From the NCBI RefSeq assembly GCF_001654495.1, contig NZ_CP015849.1:5307501-5371500 (forward strand): 64,000 nucleotides of DNA. Reading direction: 5' to 3'. The notes beneath the pieces were generated by a model. The model saw nothing but the letters and a program-made list of their open reading frames with translations, ran no database searches and was not told the DNA's origin. This document shows positions 57,965 to 64,000 of this stretch, piece after piece. The stretch is from Streptomyces sp. SAT1. GTDB taxonomy: Bacteria; Actinomycetota; Actinomycetes; Streptomycetales; Streptomycetaceae. A program made the position numbers and the translations under genes. Positions within the stretch are counted from its first letter, which is position 1; every line of letters starts with the position of its first letter.

Positions 57965-59122
57965 ATGACTGCGATTTCTCTCGGCATGCCGTCCGTTCCG
58001 ACCAAGCTCGCCGAGCGCCGCCGGAGCCGGCAGATCCAGGTCGGGTCCGTGGCGGTCGGCGGAGACGCGCCGGTGTCGGTGCAGTCGATGACGACGACGC
58101 GTACGTCGGACATCGGTGCGACGTTGCAGCAGATCGCGGAGCTGACGGCGTCGGGGTGCCAGATCGTGCGGGTGGCGTGTCCGACGCAGGATGACGCGGA
58201 TGCGCTGGCGGTGATCGCGCGGAAGTCGCAGATCCCGGTGATCGCGGACATTCATTTCCAGCCGAAGTATGTGTTCGCCGCGATCGAGGCGGGGTGTGCG
58301 GCGGTGCGGGTGAATCCGGGGAACATCAAGAAGTTCGACGATCAGGTGCGGGAGATCGCGAAGGCGGCGAAGGACCACGGCACGCCGGTCCGGATCGGGG
58401 TGAACGCGGGGTCTTTGGACCGGCGGTTGCTGCAGAAGTACGGGAAGGCGACGCCGGAGGCGCTGGTGGAGTCGGCGCTGTGGGAGGCGTCGCTGTTCGA
58501 GGAGCATGGTTTCCGGGACATCAAGATCTCGGTGAAGCACAACGATCCGGTCGTGATGATCGAGGCGTACCGGCAGTTGGCGCAGCAGTGCGACTATCCG
58601 CTGCATCTGGGGGTGACGGAGGCGGGTCCGGCGTTCCAGGGGACGGTCAAGTCGGCGGTGGCGTTCGGTGCGCTGCTGTCGCAGGGGATCGGGGACACGA
58701 TCCGGGTGTCGCTGTCGGCGCCGCCGGCCGAGGAGGTCAAGGTCGGTATCCAGATCCTGGAGTCGCTGAATCTGAAGCAGCGGGGTCTGGAGATCGTGTC
58801 GTGTCCGTCGTGCGGGCGGGCGCAGGTGGATGTGTACAAGCTGGCGGAGGAGGTCACGGCGGGTCTGACGGGCATGGAGGTGCCGTTGCGGGTCGCGGTG
58901 ATGGGCTGTGTCGTCAATGGTCCGGGTGAGGCGCGTGAGGCGGATCTGGGTGTGGCGTCGGGCAATGGGAAGGGGCAGATCTTTGTGAAGGGCGAGGTCA
59001 TCAAGACGGTGCCCGAGTCGAAGATCGTGGAGACCCTGATCGAGGAGGCCATGAAGCTGGCCGAGCAGATGGAGGCCGACGGCGTGGCCTCCGGCGAACC
59101 CGAGATCTCCGTCGCGGGCTGA
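57965..59122 (+). CDS. ispG: 4-hydroxy-3-methylbut-2-enyl-diphosphate synthase
   Basis: This 385-aa iron-sulfur enzyme has VSVQSMTTTRTSDIGATLQQ, VRVACPTQDDADAL, PVIADIHFQPKYVFAAIEAG, VRVNPGNIKKFDD and the [4Fe-4S] ligands Cys280 and Cys283 (SCPSCGRAQ) and Cys315 (GCVVNGPGEAREADLG). It converts MEcPP to HMBPP. From about 58090 to 59030 the codons are mainly G-ending (GCG, GTG, ACG, TCG, TTG), while both ends of the gene and all neighbours prefer C-ending codons. The protein is intact. Confidence 0.96.
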   Translation: MTAISLGMPSVPTKLAERRRSRQIQVGSVAVGGDAPVSVQSMTTTRTSDIGATLQQIAELTASGCQIVRVACPTQDDADALAVIARKSQIPVIADIHFQPKYVFAAIEAGCAAVRVNPGNIKKFDDQVREIAKAAKDHGTPVRIGVNAGSLDRRLLQKYGKATPEALVESALWEASLFEEHGFRDIKISVKHNDPVVMIEAYRQLAQQCDYPLHLGVTEAGPAFQGTVKSAVAFGALLSQGIGDTIRVSLSAPPAEEVKVGIQILESLNLKQRGLEIVSCPSCGRAQVDVYKLAEEVTAGLTGMEVPLRVAVMGCVVNGPGEAREADLGVASGNGKGQIFVKGEVIKTVPESKIVETLIEEAMKLAEQMEADGVASGEPEISVAG

Positions 59123-59238
59123 CCCGCCGCCGACGACACCCGGCCCGGCACGCCGCCGGGCCGCACGCCCCGCCGGATCCCCCACCGCGCGGGGCCTCGC
59201 GCCCCGCGGCGCCGCACACCTCGTAGGGCCTCACATCC

Positions 59239-59271
59239 CGCAGTGGCTCACTCCGCGCAGTGGCTCACTCC
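59239..59271 (+). repeat. 16-bp tandem direct repeat spanning a stop codon
   Basis: CGCAGTGGCTCACTCC occurs at 59239-59254 and again at 59256-59271. The second copy contains the stop codon of the leftward phosphatase gene (59265-59267). A slippage duplication at the gene's 3' end. Confidence 0.85.
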
Positions 59272-61124
59272 TCGCGCAGCCAGCTCGTCGGGTCCGCCAC
59301 CGGTGAGTCCTCCTGGAGGGACCCGGGCGCGGCCCGGTTCGGCGCCGCCGGACTGCTGTACGGCGACTGCGGGGGAGGCGCCGGGTCCCGGTCGCCCGGG
59401 GCTCCCGCACCGCGCGGCGGCAGATGCAGCGCGAGCAGCGCGGCGTCGTCGCCGCTGGGCCTGATCCGGTCCAGCAGCGCGTCGCAGAAGTCGTCCACCG
59501 TCTCCCCGGCCATCCTCCGGGCCAGGACCTGCGCGTGATGGCGGAGCTTGGCCATCCCCAGATCGATCGGCCGGTCCCGGCTCTCCACCAGACCGTCGGT
59601 GTAGAGCAGGAGCAGGGACTCGGGCGGCAGTTCCTCGTACGCGTCGGGCCAGTTCAGCCCCAGGTGCAGGACGGCGCTCATCCCGATCAGCGGGCCGTGC
59701 CCCGCCGTCAGGAACCGCGCCTCGCCGTCCCGGGTGATCAGCAGCGGCGGCGGATGCCCGGCGTTGACCCAGTTCAGCCGCCACGGCCCGCCCTCGGGCC
59801 CCTCTATCCGGGCGAAGATCAGCGTGGCCATCGGCGCGTCACTGGTGTTGGTGACCGCCTCGTCCAGCCGGCACATGATCAGACTGGGCGGCTTCTGATG
59901 GTCCCAGGCCAGCGCGCGCAGCATGTTGCGGACCTCGGCCATGTGCGCGGCGGCCTGGAGGTCGTGACCGACCACGTCCCCGATCACCAGGGCCATCACC
60001 CCGTCGGTGAGCAGGAAGGCGTCGTACCAGTCGCCGCCGACCTCCATCGCGCTCTGCGCCGGCAGATAGCGCGCGGCCATCCGCAGGTGGTCCACCTGGG
60101 GGAGCGGGGCGAGCAACTGGCGCTGCATGGTCTCCGAGACGCTGCGCTGCTCCTGGTAGAGCCGGGCGTTGTCCAGCACCAGACCCAGCCGGCGGGCGAT
60201 GTCGGCGAGCAGCCGCACCTCCGCCGCGGTGGGCGCGGGCGAGTCACCGGAGCGGCCCACCGTCAGCATCCCGTAGTGGTTGCGGCGCGCGGACAGCGGC
60301 ATCACGACGGCCGTGTGGCCGCCCAGCCGCTCGAAGAGCCTTCCGTGCGTCACGGCGAGCGCGGCCAGCGGGGAGCCCGGGTCCCGCAGTTCGGCGGCGG
60401 TCAGCAGCACCGGCTCGTCGGCGCTCATCACCCGCTCCACCGCCGCCCGCGCGTCCACCGGCAGCGGCGGCAGCGCGCCCTCCAGCCGCCGCGCCCGCCG
60501 CGGATGCGCCGGGCACCGCACGGCGACCCGCTCCAGCAGCCCGGACCGCTCCGAGCACAGCGCCACCTCCGCCCAGTCGCCCAGTTCCGGCACCAGCAGT
60601 TGCAGCAGCCGGCGCATCCGCCCGGACGCCTCCAGAGCGGACATCAGCACCGAGGAGACGTCCGCCAGCAGGTTCAGCCGGGCGGTCAGCGCCTCCAGCG
60701 CGGCGGCGTGCGCGGCCATCCGCTCCTCGGCCGCCCGGTGCGCGCCGAAGTCGTCGAAGCACACCACAAGACCCGCGGGGCGGCCCGCCACCAGCAGTGA
60801 CGTGGTGGTCCAGATGATCGGCAGGACCGAGCCGTCGGCCCGCAGGAAGTACTCCTCGCAGCCCTCCTCGACGGGCCGGGCGCCCTCCAGCGGCGTCTGC
60901 ATCCGGCACTCGCCGCGCGGCATCTCGGTGCCGTCGGCGCGGCGGTGCAGCACGTCGTGCGCGTCCCGGCCGAGCAGTTCCGCCTCCGAGCGGCCCAGCA
61001 GCCGCTCCGCCCACGGGTTGACCGACGTGATGCACCCCGCGGCGTCGATGGTGAAGACGCCGGTGCCCAGGTCGTGCAGGACCGCGCGCGCGAAGTCCTC
61101 CAGGGCGACGTCCGCCGTGTTCAT
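59265..61124 (-). CDS. SpoIIE-type PP2C serine phosphatase with PAS and GAF domains
   Basis: This 619-aa protein has an N-terminal PAS domain (about 10-130, VFTIDAAGCITSVNPWAERL), a GAF domain (about 150-320) and a PP2C/SpoIIE catalytic domain (about 345-570). The last has AMEVGGDWYDAFLLTDGVMALVIGDVVGHD with the metal-binding Asp pair, WVNAGHPPPLLI, LLLLYTDGLVESRD and RPSGDDAALLAL. Such proteins dephosphorylate anti-sigma-factor antagonists; Streptomyces has dozens. No sigma or anti-sigma gene adjoins. The stop lies within a duplicated 16-bp sequence. Confidence 0.92.
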   Translation of the reverse strand: MNTADVALEDFARAVLHDLGTGVFTIDAAGCITSVNPWAERLLGRSEAELLGRDAHDVLHRRADGTEMPRGECRMQTPLEGARPVEEGCEEYFLRADGSVLPIIWTTTSLLVAGRPAGLVVCFDDFGAHRAAEERMAAHAAALEALTARLNLLADVSSVLMSALEASGRMRRLLQLLVPELGDWAEVALCSERSGLLERVAVRCPAHPRRARRLEGALPPLPVDARAAVERVMSADEPVLLTAAELRDPGSPLAALAVTHGRLFERLGGHTAVVMPLSARRNHYGMLTVGRSGDSPAPTAAEVRLLADIARRLGLVLDNARLYQEQRSVSETMQRQLLAPLPQVDHLRMAARYLPAQSAMEVGGDWYDAFLLTDGVMALVIGDVVGHDLQAAAHMAEVRNMLRALAWDHQKPPSLIMCRLDEAVTNTSDAPMATLIFARIEGPEGGPWRLNWVNAGHPPPLLITRDGEARFLTAGHGPLIGMSAVLHLGLNWPDAYEELPPESLLLLYTDGLVESRDRPIDLGMAKLRHHAQVLARRMAGETVDDFCDALLDRIRPSGDDAALLALHLPPRGAGAPGDRDPAPPPQSPYSSPAAPNRAAPGSLQEDSPVADPTSWLREE

Positions 61125-61344
61125 GGCCTCAGCCCCTCGCCCTCGCCGCTCCGGACCGCCGTCCGAGGTGGTGCCACCGTGATCACCGCTTTCCGAACCC
61201 GGCTCGACATGAGGGGTACCCATAACCGCCCACACTGCCACACATCGGACAGCCCGGTGCCCGGCCCTTCCGGGAGGGCGGCGCCGCCAGGATTCGGCAG
61301 GTACAGTGCGGAGATCAGCGGAACCCCAGCGTGAGGCCCCGTAC

Positions 61345-62193
61345 GTGTTGACCCAGACCACCTCACGGGTGCTCGAACCGAGCGACCTGGACGCGGCGCT
61401 CGCCGTCCTCGACCGCGAGCCGGTCGCGAACGCCTTCGTGACCTCCCGGGTGCGGATCGCGGGCCTCGACCCGTGGCGGCTCGGCGGCGAGATGTGGGGC
61501 TGGTACGAGGACGGCATGCTCACGTCCCTGTGTTACGCGGGCGCCAACCTGGTCCCGATCTGCGCCACCCCGCGCGCCGTGCGCGCCTTCGCCGACCGCG
61601 CCCGGCGGGCCGGCCGCCGCTGCTCCTCCATCGTCGGCCCCAGCGAGCCCACCACCGAGCTGTGGCGGCTCCTCGAACCGAGCTGGGGCCCGGCCCGCGA
61701 GGTCCGCGCCCGCCAGCCCCTCATGATCACCGACCGGATGCCGGACGACATCGCCGCCGACCCCTACGTCCGCCGCGTCCGCAAGGACGAGATGGAGACG
61801 ATCATGCCGGCCTGCGTGGCGATGTTCACCGAGGAGGTCGGCGTCTCCCCGCTGGCCGGCGACGGCGGACTCCTCTACCAGGCCAGGGTCGCCGAACTCG
61901 TCGGCTCGGGCCGCTCCTTCGCCCGCCTCGACGAGCACGGCAAGGTCATGTTCAAGGCCGAGATCGGCGCCGCCACCGACCGGGCCTGCCAGATCCAGGG
62001 CGTCTGGGTCGCCCCCGAGTACCGCGGCCGGGGCCTGGCCGCCCCCGGCATGGCCGCGGTGCTGCGCTACGCGCTGGCGGACGTCGCCCCCGTGGTGAGC
62101 CTCTACGTCAACGACTTCAACGCCCCGGCCCGGCGCACCTACCGGCGCGTCGGCTTCCAGGAGGTCGGCGCGTTCACCAGCGTGCTCTTCTGA
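61345..62193 (+). CDS. GNAT-family acetyltransferase with DUF4081-type N-terminus
   Basis: This 282-aa protein has an N-terminal unit (VLEPSDLDAALAVLDREPVA, NAFVTSRVRIAGLDPWRLGG, MWGWYEDG) and a C-terminal GNAT fold with acetyl-CoA motif VWVAPEYRGRGLAAPGMAAV and YVNDFNAPARRTYRRVGFQ. Substrate unknown. The start is GTG at 61345 with GTGAGG upstream; the TTG at 61348 is an alternative. Together with the next GNAT gene and proS this is a standard actinobacterial neighbourhood. Confidence 0.88.
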   Translation: MLTQTTSRVLEPSDLDAALAVLDREPVANAFVTSRVRIAGLDPWRLGGEMWGWYEDGMLTSLCYAGANLVPICATPRAVRAFADRARRAGRRCSSIVGPSEPTTELWRLLEPSWGPAREVRARQPLMITDRMPDDIAADPYVRRVRKDEMETIMPACVAMFTEEVGVSPLAGDGGLLYQARVAELVGSGRSFARLDEHGKVMFKAEIGAATDRACQIQGVWVAPEYRGRGLAAPGMAAVLRYALADVAPVVSLYVNDFNAPARRTYRRVGFQEVGAFTSVLF

Positions 62194-62280
62194 GCCCGTC
62201 CGTCCGCCCGGCCGTCCGTCCGTCCGCCCAGCCGCCCGCGCGGCTCCGGCGGCGGACGGCGGCCGGGTAGTCTCCCCGGC

Positions 62281-62871
62281 ATGGCGCACATTCCCGGTCA
62301 CGGCCCCGGCCCCGGCCGCCGAGATGACATCGTGATCGGCCCCCTCGATCTGGCGGCCCGTGTCGACGAGGCGCTCGCCGTCCAGGCCGTCGCCTTCGGA
62401 CTCGGCGCCGAGGAGGTCGCCGTACGCCGCCAGATCGTGCTGCGCCACATGACCTGCCCGGGGGCCCGCGCACTGGGCGCCACCACCGCGGACGGCCGGC
62501 TCGCCGGATTCGTCTACGGCATGCCCAACGACCGCACCCACTGGTGGTCCACCGTCGTCGAACCGTATCTGCGCGCCCGCGGGCACGAGGACTGGCTGGA
62601 CGGCTCCTTCGTCATCACCGAACTGCACGTCCACCCGGCCCACCAGAACCGGGGCGTCGGCCGCGCCCTGATCACCGCCGTCACCGACACCGCCGCCGAG
62701 CCCCGCTCCATCCTCTCCGCCATCGACACCGACAGCCCGGCCCGCGGCCTCTACCACTCCCTCGGCTACACCGACCTGGCCCGCCAGGTCCTCTTCCCCA
62801 GCGCGCCGCGGCCGTACGCCGTGATGGGCGCCCCGCTTCCGCTGCGCCGCCGCACCCCCCAGGGCCGCTGA
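62281..62871 (+). CDS. GNAT-family N-acetyltransferase
   Basis: This 196-aa single-domain GNAT has RQIVLRHMTCPGARALGATT, VITELHVHPAHQNRGVGRAL (motif A, acetyl-CoA binding Q-N-R-G-V-G) and GLYHSLGYTDL. Substrate unknown; it follows the other GNAT gene by 87 bp and precedes proS by 72 bp. Confidence 0.88.
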   Translation: MAHIPGHGPGPGRRDDIVIGPLDLAARVDEALAVQAVAFGLGAEEVAVRRQIVLRHMTCPGARALGATTADGRLAGFVYGMPNDRTHWWSTVVEPYLRARGHEDWLDGSFVITELHVHPAHQNRGVGRALITAVTDTAAEPRSILSAIDTDSPARGLYHSLGYTDLARQVLFPSAPRPYAVMGAPLPLRRRTPQGR

Positions 62872-62943
62872 CCGATTTCCACCGCCGCCGTCCGCCCGGC
62901 TAACCTCCTAGCCATCACCGATATCCGGCAGGAGTACGAGAAC

Positions 62944-64000
62944 GATGGCGAACGCACCGGTCCAGCGCATGTCCCAGTTGATGGCCAAGACGCTGCGCGA
63001 CGACCCGGCCGACGCCGAGGTCCTCAGCCACAAGCTGCTGGTCCGCGCCGGCTACGTCCGCCGCACCGCCGCGGGCGTCTGGAGCTGGCTGCCGCTGGGC
63101 AAGAAGGTCCTCGCGAACGTCGAGCGGATCGTCCGTGAGGAGATGGACGCCATCGGCGCCCAGGAGGTGCTGCTGCCCGCGCTGCTGCCGAGGGAGCCGT
63201 ACGAGGCGACCGGCCGCTGGGACGAGTACGGCGCCGAGCTGTTCCGCCTCCAGGACCGCCGGGGCGGCGACTATCTGCTCGGCCCCACCCACGAGGAGAT
63301 CTTCACCCTGCTGGTGAAGGACCAGGCGTCCTCCTACAAGGACCTGCCGGTCATCCTCTACCAGATCCAGAGCAAGTACCGCGACGAGGCCCGGCCGCGC
63401 GCGGGCATCCTGCGCGGGCGCGAGTTCCTGATGAAGGACTCCTACTCCTTCGACACGGCCGACGAGGGCCTCGCCGAGTCCTACGCCCTGCACCGCCAGG
63501 CCTACCAGCGCATCTTCGAGCGCCTCGGCCTGGACTACCGCATCTGCGCGGCCACCGCGGGCGCCATGGGCGGCTCCCGGTCCGAGGAGTTCCTCGCCCC
63601 GGCCGAGGCCGGCGAGGACACCTTCGCCGACTGCCCGAACTGCGACTTCGCCGCCAACACCGAGGCGATCACGTACGAGCTGAAGCCGGTGGACGGCTCC
63701 GGTGTGCCCGCGCTGGAGGAGATCCCCACCCCGGACACCCCCACCATCGAGACGCTGGCCGCCTCCCTCGGCGTCCCCGCCTCCGCCACCCTGAAGAACC
63801 TGCTGGTCAAGGTGGACGGCGAGATCGTCGCCGTCGGCGTGCCCGGGGACCGCGAGGTCGACCTCGGCAAGGTCGAGGCGCACTTCGCCCCGGCCGCCGT
63901 CGAACTGGTCACCGCCGAGGACTTCACCGGCCGTCCCGACCTGGTGCGCGGCTATGTCGGCCCGCAGGGCCTGGGCGAGAAGACCACCTACATCGCCGAC
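62944..64000 (+). CDS. proS: Prolyl-tRNA synthetase (5' part, truncated by window end)
   Basis: The visible 352 residues start ANAPVQRMSQLMAKTLRDDP and hold class-II motif 1 (VLANVERIVREEMDAIGAQEVLLPALLP), motif 2 (YQIQSKYRDEARPRAGILRGREFLMKDSYSF) and the start of the YbaK-like editing insertion (IETLAASLGVPASATLKNLLVKVDGEIVAVGVPGDREVD). This is the bacterial long form (ProS type 1). Motif 3 and the anticodon-binding domain lie beyond 64000. Confidence 0.96.

Noticed and set aside
1..64000. CRISPR array, rRNA or tRNA gene
   Set aside because: I saw no regular repeat-spacer array, rRNA-like sequence or cloverleaf; tandem repeats found are short and inside coding sequence or GC-rich gaps.

Overview
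The window is high-GC DNA with strongly C/G-ending codons, frequent GTG/TTG starts, tightly overlapping operons, DasR-type and LAL/bldA-type regulation and a chitinase. This is a Streptomyces chromosome. The right-hand gene order (polyamine operon, chitinase, gabT, dxr-rseP-ispG, proS) matches, from memory, the S. coelicolor SCO566x-SCO5699 core block.

Left edge (1-2700): remains of a polymorphic Rhs/YD-repeat toxin with a nuclease-type C-terminus, interrupted by an internally deleted IS5-family element with 22-bp inverted ends and followed by an intact SMI1/KNR4 immunity-type gene. Next is a single-pass membrane protein with a TTA codon at position 6.

2.8-22 kb: a complete Streptomyces-type extracellular contractile injection system (eCIS, phage-tail-like). 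Most of it is one leftward operon with 1-4 nt overlaps: sheath, inner tube, a small assembly protein, a DUF6760-type protein, a 1253-aa disordered protein with about ten VQR motifs, a second tube protein, a LysM protein, a VgrG-like spike, gp25, gpJ and gpI-like baseplate proteins, and a zinc-ribbon/TM/glycan-binding protein. A terminator hairpin follows. Opposite the sheath is an Ig-like/TM/ricin-lectin protein. The AAA+ ATPase and the DUF4255 (Pvc16-like) terminator form a second leftward pair. No tail fibre, PAAR or DUF4157 cargo gene was seen.

22-29 kb: two LuxR regulators, one a 1228-aa LAL protein with a TTA (bldA-dependent) codon, then a small membrane protein behind a TTGAAC-AC-GTTCAA palindrome. 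After these lies the most notable find: a 26-aa precursor peptide ending AWYIWY (the tryptorubin A hexapeptide) with a perfect ribosome-binding site, followed by a short, divergent cytochrome P450. This is a minimal atropopeptide RiPP gene pair.

29-45.8 kb: glycerophosphodiesterase, adenosine deaminase, two DUF4190 membrane proteins, a NADAR protein, then polyamine uptake and catabolism (gamma-aminobutyraldehyde dehydrogenase, PotD/A/B/C-type ABC transporter, FAD-dependent gamma-glutamylputrescine-type oxidase). A hairpin that hides a Shine-Dalgarno, a DasR-box GH18 chitinase, a PAP2 phosphatase and gabT follow.

46-64 kb: a VirD4/TraD-like membrane ATPase, a PucR regulator next to an aldehyde dehydrogenase, an acyl-CoA dehydrogenase, the MEP-pathway genes dxr and ispG flanking the site-2 protease rseP, a SpoIIE-type phosphatase, two GNAT proteins and the 5' part of proS (cut by the window end).
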